From the NCBI GenBank assembly GCA_020002185.1, contig CM034531.1, positions 46,368,029 to 46,432,028 of the forward strand: a stretch of DNA of 64,000 bases, read 5' to 3'. The DNA comes from Paraescarpia echinospica. Its lineage: Eukaryota; Annelida; Polychaeta; Sabellida; Siboglinidae. A program made the translations under genes and the position numbers. Shown here one piece after another: positions 49,515 through 59,377 of the stretch; within the stretch, counting starts at the first letter, position 1, and each line of letters opens with the position of its first letter. The notes under the pieces are model-generated. The model did not search any database. It worked only from the letters and a program-made list of their open reading frames with translations, and was not told the origin of the DNA.

Positions 49515-49835
49515 ATGCAGAAGCCGCCCACCGCCGTCGACTCAAGCGCATTTGTCGCTACACCCGCCGACGACTCATGCGTCTCTGTGGGTGCGCCCGA
49601 TGCCGTCGACGCCTCCTCCGTCACGAGCGTTCCTTGGCGTCTCTGCGGCAACGAATGCCCTAAGGCCGAGATCGTCTTCCTGTGCCAGATCGTCGTCCTG
49701 TACACGGTGATCGTCGTCAGTATATACAATCTAACGCGCGGCACGGGCGACTCCAACCTGTGGACGGCGCTGCTGAGTAGTTGCCTCGGCTACCTACTGC
49801 CGAGTCCGTTTATGAGACGCGATGGCGTCGTCTGA
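49515..49835 (+). CDS. Conserved Polinton membrane protein
   Basis: 106 aa. A Ser/Ala/Pro-rich N-terminal half is followed by a strongly characteristic membrane part: CPKAEIVFLCQIVVLYTVIV then a short polar loop with NLWTALLSSCLGYLLPSP, i.e. one clear transmembrane helix and a second shorter hydrophobic segment. I recognise this C-terminal module from many invertebrate Polintons; its function is unknown. The C-terminus overlaps the start of the minor capsid gene by 14 bp. Another frame over the same DNA (49469-49663, Arg-rich) is judged a shadow. Confidence 0.72.
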   Translation: MQKPPTAVDSSAFVATPADDSCVSVGAPDAVDASSVTSVPWRLCGNECPKAEIVFLCQIVVLYTVIVVSIYNLTRGTGDSNLWTALLSSCLGYLLPSPFMRRDGVV

Positions 49836-50664
49836 CTTTTACGTCACGTTGCCGAGCAACGCGTCTATGAAGGCGCACCCCGAAAACACGTTGACGCACT
49901 ACACGACGAATCTGCCGCAGCGCTTCGACCTGTCGGGGCAGTGGGAATGCGGGCTGGTGTCGCTTCAGTACACGCATAGCTGGTACAATGTGAGGCCGGT
50001 GGACTCCTACTTCTTCGTGGCGTGCGAGACGGGGGAGGTGGGCGGTTTCACCACCGAGTCCGGGGAAAAAATTGCCCGACAGGGCAACATTCCGCACGGC
50101 TTTTAGAGCAACGCCAAAAAGCTGATGCGCAAAATCAACGAGGCGTTGACGAAACTGAGCACCGACACGTTCAAGGGGCGAATAATGTACAGCGCCATCA
50201 CTAATCGGATGACGTTGCTTCTATCGCCGGGCGTCGAAATTAACATGCCGCGGGACGGGCGCCTGAAACAGATACTAGGCTTCGAGTCGAACTATATCGC
50301 GAGTTACGGGTCGCCCGCGGACGGCGGCTCCCTGCCCCCGGGGTACCTGTTCGAGTTCGAGGCGAGCCACCCGGTGGACCTGAACGGCGGCGTCGACACC
50401 CTGTTCGTGTACACGGACATCGTGGAGTCACGCATCGTCGGCGACGTATTTGCCCCCCTCATCCGAGCCGTCCCCGTCCACGGTTCGAACGGCAGCATCG
50501 TATCGAACATCTTCGACCGCGTCCAATACTCGCCGCTCCTGCGGCGCCAATTCGATTCGAGCGAGATAGATATAAGAGACGAACTCGGTCAGTCGATACC
50601 ATTCGAGAACGGAAAAGTCGTGACGACGCTTCACGTCAGACGCCGCAAGTCGAAACTGTTCTGA
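49822..50664 (+). pseudogene. Minor capsid (penton-type) protein gene with one in-frame stop
   Basis: 281 codons in one frame, broken by TAG at 50104-50106 (after 94 residues). The protein forms the single-jelly-roll vertex capsomer in this virus-like group. Motifs: start SDFYVTLPSNASM, NLPQRFDLSGQWECGLVSLQ, then SWYNV; after the stop LLLSPGVEI, FDRVQYSPLLRR, SSEIDIRDELGQ and VVTTLHVRRR at the end. Everything other than the stop looks normal in length and content, which suggests a recent inactivation. Confidence 0.9.
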
Positions 50665-50666
50665 CG

Positions 50667-51071
50667 ATGACGCGAAACGTGTACGAGGTCTACTACACGC
50701 GGCAGGTCGGCGGTGGCCTGCCGGTGTTCGTAGGCGCCCGATCGCAGCGGGGGCACGGACTGGGTAATCTCTTCGGCAGCCTGTTTCGAAGCGCCATGCC
50801 GCTTATCAAGAGAGGGGCCGTGGCGCTGGGCAAGCGCGCGCTCAAGACGGGCGTGCGCGTGGCGCAGGACGTCGTCGCCGGCGGCAATCTGAAACAGGCG
50901 GTAAAGAGGCGCGCAAAGGAGGCGGGCACCGACCTTCTCGACGGGCTGTTGAATAGGTCCCCGCCGCCAAAAAAGCGACGACGACGCATAAAGCCGCCCG
51001 GCAACCCGGCGACGGCCAGCAAGAAGAGGCGCCGTCGAAACAGGCCGAGCGACGACGTATTTCCCGCGTAG
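50667..51071 (+). CDS. Basic virion-associated protein of Polintons
   Basis: 134 aa, starting two bases after the minor capsid stop. The conserved N-terminal part contains YEVYYTRQVGGGLPVFVGAR, QRGHGLGNLFGSLFRSAMPL and KRGAVALGKRALKTGVRVAQ. The C-terminus is two basic clusters (KKRRRRIKPPG and KKRRRRNRPSDD) that look like nuclear-localisation or DNA-binding tails. Its position between minor and major capsid genes and the Gly/Arg-rich start are usual for this Polinton gene. It is shorter than most relatives I recall, and its 3' end is involved in a tandem duplication. Confidence 0.75.
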   Translation: MTRNVYEVYYTRQVGGGLPVFVGARSQRGHGLGNLFGSLFRSAMPLIKRGAVALGKRALKTGVRVAQDVVAGGNLKQAVKRRAKEAGTDLLDGLLNRSPPPKKRRRRIKPPGNPATASKKRRRRNRPSDDVFPA

Positions 51072-51260
51072 TAGTAGTGCATCGGTAGTCGTAAAGAGCT
51101 TTACCTCGGCGCCCTTCTCGTCGGGGGCCGCTGAATGCCCTCCCGCGGCCGCCTACGAAAAAAGCGACGATACATAAAGCCGACCGGCAAGACGGCGACG
51201 GACAGTAAGTGCAGGCGCCGTCGAACGAAGCAGACGCAGGATGGCGTTCGTGCATCGGCA
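50960..51260 (+). repeat. Tandem duplication across the basic-protein/major-capsid junction
   Basis: Segment about 50962-51090 is repeated at about 51145-51265. 'aaaaagcgacga...cataaagccg' pairs at offset 186, and 'gtgcatcgg(t/c)agtcgt' (51077 and 51250) at offset 173, so a 13-bp indel lies between. The second copy supplies the current start region of the major capsid gene; the first is a vestige. Confidence 0.75.
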
Positions 51261-52542
51261 GTCGTGCGAGGGCGTAAAGTCCGAACTGGACCTGTTCAGC
51301 GTTCCGACGACGCAGACGAGCATCGAGAGCGGCCAGTGGATCTATCACCAGCCGCTGACGGCTCTCGACGCTGGCGGCCCTATCGAGTTTCTCATTCCGG
51401 GTTCCGGAGACGACTATCTGGACCTGTCATCCGTTAGACTGTACGTGCGCGCCAAGGTGGTGAAGGGGGACGGTACCGCGCTCGCGAACGACAGCGTCGT
51501 GGCGCCCGTCAACAATTTCCTGCATTCGATGTTCAGTCAGATCGACGTGACGCTGAACGGCACGCTCGTGACGCCGTCGTCGAATACGTATCCGTTTCGG
51601 GCTTACATCGAGACCCTGCTCAGTTACGGGCCCGACGCCAAAAAGTCGCAGCTCGAGGCCGACCTGTGGTGCAAGGACACCGCCGGGCGCATGGAGGCGA
51701 CCAACAACAACAACGGCGAGTACGCGCATCGGCACGATTTCATACACGATAGCCGCGAGTTCGACATGATAGGACGCCTGCACGTCGACGTGCTCATGCA
51801 AAACCGGTGCCTGTTGAACGGCGTCGACCTGAAGATGCGACTGGTGCGAAGCAAGGACGCCTTCGCGCTCATGGGCGACATCGTCGATCCGGGGTTCAAG
51901 ATCGTTCTGCTGGAGGCCTACCTGCAGGCGCGCAAGGTCAAGTTGAACCCGGCCGTCCAGCTCGGCCACATCAAGGCGCTCACGCACGGGACGGCCAAGT
52001 ATCCGATGCGCCGCGTCGACTGCAAGGTGTTCTCGATACCGCAGGGTACGATGTCGCACACGCACGAGAACGTCTATCTGGGCACGCTCCCGAGACGCGT
52101 GTTCATGTGCCTGATCGACAACGACGCCTACAACGGGGCCTACGATAAAAACCCGTTCAACGCGAAGCACAACGACATAAACTTCTTCGCCCTCTTCGTC
52201 GACGGACGGCAGGTGCCGAGCAAGCCGCTGCAGCCGGACTTCGCGCATCGGCGCTACATCCGAAGCTATATGAACCTGTTCGCCGCAACGGGGAAGGTGT
52301 ACGAGGACGAGGGGTTCGACGTGACGCGCGGCTAGTTCGGCAGCGGCTACACCATATTCGGCTTCGACCTGTCGCCCGACTGCTGCGACGGCGAACACTT
52401 CAACGTCGTGCGTACGGGGAACCTGCGCGCAGAGATCCACTTCGCGCTCGCGCTCGCCCGGACGGTGAACGTCGTCGTGTACGGGGAGTTCGAGACGGTG
52501 CTCGAAGTCGACAAGAATCGGAACGTCGTGTACGACTTGTGA
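51241..52542 (+). pseudogene. Major capsid (hexon-type) protein gene with one in-frame stop
   Basis: 433 codons in one frame with TAG at 52333-52335, cutting the last 69 residues. The protein builds the double-jelly-roll capsomers. Motifs: SIESGQWIYHQPLTALD, then VVAPVNNFLHSMFSQIDVTL with NGTLVTPSSNTYPFRAYIET directly after, DLKMRLVRSKDAFALM, and VFMCLIDNDAYNG. The segment after the stop (GSGYTIFGFDLSPDCC... up to VVYDL) is the normal C-terminal jelly-roll end. A truncated product would lack the final strands. The ATG at 51241 lies in the duplicated junction. Confidence 0.93.
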
Positions 52543-52543
52543 G

Positions 52544-52989
52544 ATGGACACGTTTCAGCTGATACGTCGCCTGGCGATCGACGCGTACACTTAAAACATC
52601 GTCGTAGGCGTCGTGCCCAAAGACAAGCTGCCGGGTCGGCGGCTCACAGCCTACCCGACGGCGTTCGTGTGCAACACCGACGACGGCGACGAACCGGGAG
52701 AGTACTGGGTGGCCGTCTACGTAGACGCCGACCGGCGAGGCGAGTACTTCGATTCGTACGGCCGTCCGCCGCTGCACGCCGACTTCCGCGACTTCCTGAA
52801 CCGCAACTGCGATTCGTGGACATACAACGACAAGCGACTGCAAAGCGGCGTATCTAACGTGTGCGGACAGTATTGCGTCACCTGCTCTTACGATGCCGCG
52901 GAATGCCGCTAAGCTGCTTCCAGTACCTGTTCGGCCCCGATAGGGTGGACAACGACTGTCTCGTATTCGACTGGCTAAAGCCTCATTGA
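52544..52989 (+). pseudogene. Adenain-type cysteine protease, disrupted
   Basis: Starts one base after the capsid stop (MDTFQLIRRLAIDAYT). A TAA at 52592-52594 interrupts codon 17. The frame then continues to 52912, and the expected C-terminal segment (with FGPDRVDN) is in another frame to a TGA at 52987-52989, so there is also a frameshift near 52905. Conserved parts: YPTAFVCNTDD, FDSYGRPP (acidic catalytic region), a Gln-containing LQSGVSNVCGQYC with the catalytic Cys. Where the family has a catalytic His before Trp, this copy has Tyr (EYWVAVYVD). The family matures virion proteins; this copy cannot. Confidence 0.85.
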
Positions 52990-53380
52990 ACGCTGCCTAT
53001 TATCGCTTGTTATTATTATTAGACGACCGAGAATCCGAACCGACTTTATTGGACCCGCCGATCGCGGGCTCCTCGCCGCGCTAGGCAGGCAAGACCGAAG
53101 TAGTGAGGTTGTATTGTAGTCGCTATCTGCGCTTATTGCGAAACCGCTAAGCGGCTTCCGGTGCCCGTTATCGCTTGCTATTACCGAAGTTAAATAAAAC
53201 AACGATGAAAACTGTACCGAGTGTTCACATTTTTATTCGCACACATACATACATAGGGGTAGGTCCCTACCCCTAGAGGTCCCTAGGTTGGTCCCTATCC
53301 CTAGGGGTCCCTATGTAGGTCCCTACCTCTAGGGGTCCCTAGGTAGGTCCCTACCCCTAGGGGTAGGGAGGGAGGTCCTC
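52990..53380. terminator. Convergent 3' ends of the late block and the polymerase gene
   Basis: AATAAA at 53193-53198 serves plus-strand transcripts and TTTATT at 53232-53237 is AATAAA on the minus strand, about 145 bp beyond the polymerase stop region. No gene in between; a palindromic minisatellite follows. Confidence 0.65.
53252..53372. repeat. Palindromic TAGGGG/CCCCTA minisatellite
   Basis: Four to five units of about 30 bp built from AGGTCCCTACCCCTAGGGGT and variants; each unit contains CCCTAGGG and can form a hairpin. Lies just after the polymerase gene's 3' end. Confidence 0.85.
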
Positions 53381-53381
53381 G

Positions 53382-56300
53382 TTATACGAGTATCGGCGCC
53401 GTGGTGACGCCGTCGTCGAGCACGCGACGTTTGGCGTAGAAGTAGCTCAACGCCGCGCGCTCCTGAACGTACGTCAGCACGGACGACTCCTTCACTTGGA
53501 AGCCGCGGTTTCGGCCGCCGGCGCTCCGTTGGCTGCGCAGCACGTCGAAGAAGGCGTCCTTGTCGACGTCGTTCTGACGCTTGCTCAGCCCCTTCGTACT
53601 GTACTTGTCGCCGTCGTCGCCGCCGAAACAGTAGTACGTCTTGCTGCAGAGCGCGACGATTCCGCGGCCGGACCATTCCTCTTTGAAGAGGCCCGGCGTT
53701 TGGTTGTCGTACCGGCGCCGACGCGCGCAACACTCGTCGGGCGCGTCCCACGCTCGGCCGGCGAGCCGGCACCGCAAGTACGCCTCCGCGTGCGCGTCGC
53801 AGTGTTCCGACGGGAACCACTCGCCGCGGAGTCGAAAGTAGTGTTCGCGCTTGGCCGCCGCCACGAGCTCATCGAGTCGGCGCCCCGCGAGGCTCAAATA
53901 CGCCGAGTCCGTGTCCATCGCGCAGTACTGGAACAGGGGGCGCGGAATGTAGGCGGCGATGAAATCGTAATAAAACTCCAGCATGCGCAGTTTGGCGTAC
54001 TGATAGACGAAGTAGCCGATCTGGACGGGCAGCGCATTCCGGACGGTTCGCTTGTTCACCGCCACCTCGTAGAGGCCGTCGGGGACGACGACGTCGAGCT
54101 GATGGAAGCGACGATTATTGATCAGCGTCGACGCGCCGGCGGCCGTGCAGAACTTGATGTTGCGGTGCAGGTCGACGCGCGTGATCGTTTTCCCGTAGGA
54201 ACTGTTGCCGAGCAGTTTAAACGTGTCGGCGATGATGGCCTTGTCGGGGTCGTCGTCGCCCGCGCGTCGCGCGGCGCAGACCGTGTCGCCGAAGCGGCGA
54301 AAGCACGCGACCGGCTCGTACTCGACGATCTGGTAGATGCGCTCGACGACGAGGCCGTGCCGCAGATACCACCGCAGTAGCGGCGTCGCGAGCAGAATCT
54401 TGACGCCGAAAAAGCTCCCCACGAGCGTGCGCTGAGGCCGGACGAGGAGGTCTTGCGTTCGGCGTAGCGACGCATGAACGGGCTGAGATCGTCGCGCGCG
54501 ATGTAGGCGTTCTTGAAGATCGGCTGCATCTTGGCGAAGGCGTCACGCAGCGCCGCCGGAACGGCGATGTCGCATTCGACGAGGCCGAACAGCGTGCCGT
54601 CGATCACGGCCTTCAGGATCGTCGGCCGCGTCACGGCGCCGCCGGCCCCGTTCCAGCTCCGCGGCGGCGGCGGCGGCGGCTGTCTCGTCGCGCGCCACTG
54701 GCACTCCCACATCTCGACGACGGCGACGAAGCGGCGAAGGTAGGCCGTGACGACGGCCGTCTCGGCGTACAGTTGGCTCATCGGCTTACCGTTCACCGCG
54801 TTCGTCTCCCTCCCCGTGCACGGACAGCCGTGGAAGAAGCACCCCTGGAACTGGTACGCCGTCCGCGTCGCGCCACACCAGCCGTCGACCCGGTACATGC
54901 CGACGCGCTTCTCGCGCCCGTTGAGCTGGTGACGTATGTGAGCCCCCGTCCGCGCCGCCTCCCACGTCAGCCACTCGACGGCCAAGCGGCCGTAGCGGTG
55001 TACGCGCTCCGGTCGAAAGGCGTCGTCCGCGCGCCGGCGCGTGTACCACCCTGTCGGCATCTCCTGCGTGATCGCCCATAGGTAGAGGCCGTTTGCTTGG
55101 AAGCCGACAATAGAGCGGCAGGGGCGCGCCGACTCACTGTACTCCTCGCGCCGAAGGGCGGTCACGCCGGCCTCGTGATAGCGCGCGAAAATGATCGAGG
55201 GACCGCCGACGATCTGCGACTGTAGGAGCCGGTGCAGGTCCTTGTTCGATTCGTTGAAGAGCGTGAAGTGGAGCGACGACGGCAGATCGTTGAACAGGTA
55301 CAGCAGCGTCAGGCCCGGCACGCTGATGGCGTCCTTGAACATGTCGATGCGGCGCTGCCGATAGAAGGCGAACTGCTTGTCGACGGCCTCCAGGAACGGC
55401 ACCACGTCCCTATTGTTATACCACACGAGGTAGTCCCGCAGCGTCGTCATCCCCTCGTCGCGCCATACCCGCGCGCAACCCTCGTATTCGGCGGCGGAGA
55501 TGCCTTCGCGCTTCAGGCGGCTGTAGAAGGCCTCGCGCGGCGGCAGCCGGGTCTCGTCCAGTTTTCGCGGGTCGTCGAGGTACTCGTAGGGGAAGAGCCC
55601 CTTCGTCACCTCGCAGCCGTAGGCCTTCAGAAACCGGGCGTAGCTGACGCCAGGTAGTTGGTGATGTCCAGGAACTTGAGCGTCGCCGTCGCCAGGCACA
55701 TGAAGTTGTTCTGACGGTTGATCGTGAACGCCGTCGAGATGCTCTGCGCCTCGTCGGTCATGAACAGGGGCGTCAGATATTTCTTAACGACGTTCAAGTC
55801 GTACTTCCCCGAATTGAAGCCGAGGACGGGGAGTCGGCGCAGGTGCTGCCACAGACGGTCGCCGAGCACCGTGTACGGGCTCTTATCGTGCGCCGCCTCC
55901 GCCACCGTCGCGTGCGCCCGCCATTCGGCGTCGAGCGCGTCGATCGCCTCGAAGGTCGCGTCGAACGACGGCCGCAGAGCCGCGCACGCCGCCTCGCTCA
56001 TGGCCTCCAGGGCGTCGATCAGGCGCTTCGCGAGATCGCCCCAATCGCCGGACGTAACGAAGCAGCGCGCCGTCTCGTGCCCGGGGACGTTCGAGGCGAC
56101 GCTCACGCTGAGTAGCTCGTATCGCGCTATCCACCGGCATTTGGCGCTGTCCGCCGGCAGATCGTGATCGTCGAAGTAGCACTCAAAATCGTACGTCGCC
56201 CTGTACGGATAGTAGTGCAGGCGTTCGTCCACGTAGACGCCCTCGTCCTCCAGCTGATGAAACACGGACGGCGTCGGATGGTAGACGCCGCCGGGAAAGA

Positions 56301-57486
56301 CGTGGCGAACGCCGCCTTCGCACGTCGCCTCGTGACGCCGCAGCAGATAGACAGTGCGCCACAGCGATTCGCCGCACTTGCCGCATCGATACGAACGACA
56401 GAACAGCGACACGTCGGCTATGAAGGAATAGTGCGTCTCGAACAGATTGACGCTCATGGTGGTCGGGTAGCGATGGAGGGAGTGGCGGACCACTTCGGCG
56501 GTGGCGTCCTCCGCCGACAGCCGATACACGGTCACATTCGTTTCGAAATCCGCCTCCACCCGGCCGAGTTCGTTCAGCGGGACGCCGGCGAACGCGTAGT
56601 AGGGTTGGCCGCCGTAATCGGCGTAGAGCCTTAAGGCGGCGGCCGTCAAATCGTCAGCGCGAAAGTCGGCGCCCCGATGCAGCGCCAAACAGCGGAAGAG
56701 GGACAGGTTGTCGGCGTACGGACGGCCGTGACGCTCGTTCACTGGGCTGACGAGCCCCGCGTTGCAACGCAGATAGGAGGGGAAGCGCAGCTGACGGGCG
56801 CACCCGATAGGATGGTGGATGATGGCGTTGAGGAAGTACGTAACGTTCGTTACCAACTCGGCGATCCACCCCGAGTCGGGGCGCTGCGCGATCACTTACT
56901 GCAGAACGTCGGGCTGCCTGGTGGCGTCGAGGAAGCGTTCGAACGACGCGGCGTCTGAAACGAGGACTGGCGACTCGAGATAGCGTCCGCAACAGTTACA
57001 CGAAGAATGCTAATAACGTAGTCGCCCCGTCTCCCTGTGCCGCAGAATAAACCCGTACGATAAGTTTATTTTAAAGGCCCGAGTCTGCGCCTCGAACATC
57101 AGTCGTAGTTGGGCTTCGTGCGCGGCCGTATCCCTGTGGCCGGATAAATGGAAATTATAACTAGATTGAACGGGTCCGCGCGCCACAGACGTACGGATAC
57201 TCGCCCAGTAGTCGCGCACGACGCTCTGTAGGTCGTCGTCGACGACGTCGTCATCGCGACATAAATGGTGCACCCTATCGGCGTGCCCGTCGAACGATCG
57301 ATTGCATTTTGGACACACCTCATCGGCGACGCCGCAAGTTCGCAGATGCCGCAACATACTACCGCGCTGCTCGAACGATCGATCACATTTCGGGCATACG
57401 TATTCATCGCTGCCGCATGTTTTTAGATGCTTCGACAAATGAAAAAGACGGACGAACGATCGATCGCATTTCGGACACACGTGCAT
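53382..57486 (-). pseudogene. Protein-primed-type DNA polymerase B with N-terminal zinc fingers, broken
   Basis: About 1,370 codons on the minus strand. It begins at ATG 57486 with three CPKC...H/C zinc fingers (VCPKCDRSF repeated), followed by a conserved segment in the same frame. Exonuclease motifs: YDFECYFDD (about 56174-56200), FNSGKYDLN (about 55795-55825) and FLDITNYL. Polymerase motifs: FGLVECDI (about 54570), LLGNSSYGKTI (about 54185-54215) and AMDTDSAYLSL (about 53895-53920, the metal-binding DTDS). Lesions: TAG at 57012-57010, TAA at 56898-56896, a frameshift near 55650 and another near 54460. In the family this enzyme replicates the linear genome; this copy is dead. The C-terminus is open to 53382. 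Confidence 0.92.
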
Positions 57487-57544
57487 CGTCGGTCTAGGCG
57501 CGCGCTCGGAACGCTATTAACTACGACGAGGCGCGTCGACACCA

Positions 57545-57553
57545 CTTATATGA
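57545..57553 (-). promoter_or_regulatory. TATA box of the polymerase gene
   Basis: Minus-strand CATATAAGT about 60 bp upstream of ATG 57486. Confidence 0.5.
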
Positions 57554-58416
57554 CAGCCCTAACGACCGCTAGGGGTTTTCTAAACGACGGCGGCGGTTTT
57601 CTCGCATCCCTGACCGTCAGGTGGCGGCACTGCTGCCCCCGTCGTCCGTGGACCGCCGATGTGGCGACAAAGTTTTTTTTCGTGGCCGACAGGGGAGCAA
57701 CGTTTTTGTGTTTGCCGACAGGTGGCAGAGCTGTGCCTGCCGAGGGATCGAGGAAGCGGCGGCACAGTTTTTTTTGTTTTACGTTTTGCAGTAGAAATTT
57801 CGCCTGTCAGCGGCGCCCGGATACGCGCAGCGGCAAAGTTTTTGTTTACCTTTTGTAGTAGAAATTTCGGCTGTCAGCTGCTCCCGGAGTGTTTTTTGTG
57901 CAGTAGTTGGACAGGCGTTCGGCATTGAATGTCAGCAACGTGTTTTTTGGATGGCATCGAATGGCAACAACAGGAGGCGGGAATTGAATTGTTTTCATAC
58001 GTTTTATTAAGCAGTCTCGTACTACTACACCACCACAGTAAGGCTTTATGCCACGGTAAACAGTAAAGAGGCTTTATGCCACAGCAGAGTAAATAATAAG
58101 GCTTTGCGCCTCCAACAACGGTCTATAGGCCATAGCGAAATGAAATTATAATGTTCATCGGTACTAAGTGTTCGGCGGGGGCTTATGCCACAGCGGAGTA
58201 AATAATAACGCTTTAGGGGCACAACAGCGGACTATAGACTGCCCGATTAAGTTCATCGGCTTTATGCCCTACTATTCAATTTCCCTGCTAATGTTCATCG
58301 GCGTACCTACTAATAATAATAAGGCTTTATGCCATAGCGAAATGCAAAATATAATGTTCAATTACTAAATGTTCATAGTCAAAAATGTTGCGTTCGGCGG
58401 AGAAAACGTCGCCCCA
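57554..58416. repeat. Polinton internal non-coding region with two repeat types
   Basis: At 57600-57900 there are recurring 'gacaggtggcag', 'gttttttt.gtttt.c.ttttg(t/c)agtagaaatttcg(g/c)ctgtcag' units (the latter at about 57765 and 57832). At 58040-58340 there are six or so copies of AAGGCTTTATGCCA(C/T)AG interleaved with 'taaataataa' and 'atgttcatcgg'. No convincing coding region. Confidence 0.65.
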
Positions 58417-58832
58417 TCAGACGTCGAGGCATGCCCTTTTCAACAGGTAATACTGCACGGCGACCTCCAACAGCGAACGATCGAACGGCGCCGTCCAGTC
58501 CGTCCACATGAGGCAGTCGGCCACCTGGCGCATGAGGGAGCCCTCCGAAGCGCGATCGCCGCGCACGCAACGCTCCTCCAGTACCGAGAGTATACGAATA
58601 GCGGGGAGCAACAACGTCTGCTGTAGAAAGCTGTCGAGTGATATTGAAAAAAACACACATTCAGGGCCGCCACGTTTTCGTACAGAATGTTGTACCGTCG
58701 GCTCGGCTTCCTTCCCCTGTAGCCGCATATGTGAACGAAGGGGCACCCCTCCTCGGGGGGGCACTCACCACATTCTTGGCGCGCGGTGTCCATCACTCGT
58801 TCGCCGATTAGCTCGGCAAACGTGGCCATCAT
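58417..58832 (-). pseudogene. Unrecognised Polinton protein, frameshifted or spliced
   Basis: The start MMATFAELIGERVMDTA with a Cys cluster (CGECPPEEGC...HICG) is in one frame. The protein-like second half (SLDSFLQQTLLLPAIRILSV, LMRQVADCLMWTDWTAPFD, LEVAVQYYLLKRACLDV) is in another, ending at 58417. The switch occurs near 58640-58665. Either a frameshift or a very short intron would explain it. No family recognised. It is the last of three closely spaced minus-strand genes. Confidence 0.45.
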
Positions 58833-58868
58833 ACAGCGCTGCCGACCGGCGTACGAGTGCAGAACGCT

Positions 58869-59291
58869 TCATTCCGAGTCGGCCTGAAGCGTGCCCACGA
58901 TCACAGGGCGTTGTTGATGTTTGTTGCGCGCCCACGGAATGAAGTCCTCCGACGAAACCGACAACACGTCCAGAGGCAGTGGCGACGATGGCACGGCTGC
59001 TGCTTCTGCTGTCGCCGCCGCCGCCGGGGTTAATGGCACGGCTGCTGCTTCTGCTGTCGCCACCACCACCACTGGGGTTAATGCAACGTACGTGGGCGTC
59101 GCGGCGTCGCTCACCGGCCCGTGCGGTGGCATGGGCTGCGTGTCTTCCGCCTCAGGCCAGTACGACATCCCTTCTTCTCTCGTCAGCGGTGGAGGGTCGT
59201 TGGCGCCAGCGAAGCGTGGCGTCGTTTCCTTCTTAGCGCACTTCTCGGCAGGGGGTGCGCACTCGTCAGCAGCATTGATAATTCCGCGCAA
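58869..59291 (-). CDS. Unrecognised Polinton protein (Ala/Pro-rich middle)
   Basis: 140 aa: MRGIINAADECAPPAEKCAK, then a polar stretch, an internal duplication (TAEAAAVPLTP / TAEAAAVPSSP), and a conserved-looking end (LSVSSEDFIPWARNKHQQRP). It lies 86 bp after the RPA-like gene and 36 bp before the next one, all on the minus strand, which supports its being real. No function can be assigned. Confidence 0.45.
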   Translation of the reverse strand: MRGIINAADECAPPAEKCAKKETTPRFAGANDPPPLTREEGMSYWPEAEDTQPMPPHGPVSDAATPTYVALTPVVVVATAEAAAVPLTPAAAATAEAAAVPSSPLPLDVLSVSSEDFIPWARNKHQQRPVIVGTLQADSE

Positions 59292-59296
59292 CGCAG

Positions 59297-59372
59297 CAGC
59301 AATTACAGCGTCCTACAGAACAATAACCAAAGCAGCAATTACAACGTCCTACAGAACACTAGCCAAACGTTA
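59297..59372. repeat. Short tandem duplication between minus-strand genes
   Basis: Two copies of about 38 bp starting AGCAGCAATTACA(G/A)CGTCCT, directly adjacent. Confidence 0.8.
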
Positions 59373-59377
59373 GTCAT

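Noticed and set aside
49469..49663. Arg-rich 64-codon ORF
   Set aside because: Overlaps the recognised membrane-protein gene in another frame; composition is explained by that gene's codons.
50104..52335. Stop-codon read-through or TAG recoding in the two capsid genes
   Set aside because: The protease uses TAA and a frameshift, and the polymerase has TAG, TAA and two frameshifts. General decay is simpler, and no recoding signal is visible.
51427..52551. 374-codon minus-strand ORF opposite the major capsid gene
   Set aside because: Antisense shadow; the plus strand has the capsid motifs.
53496..54380. 294-codon plus-strand ORF opposite the polymerase
   Set aside because: Antisense shadow in GC-rich DNA; the minus strand carries all polymerase motifs.
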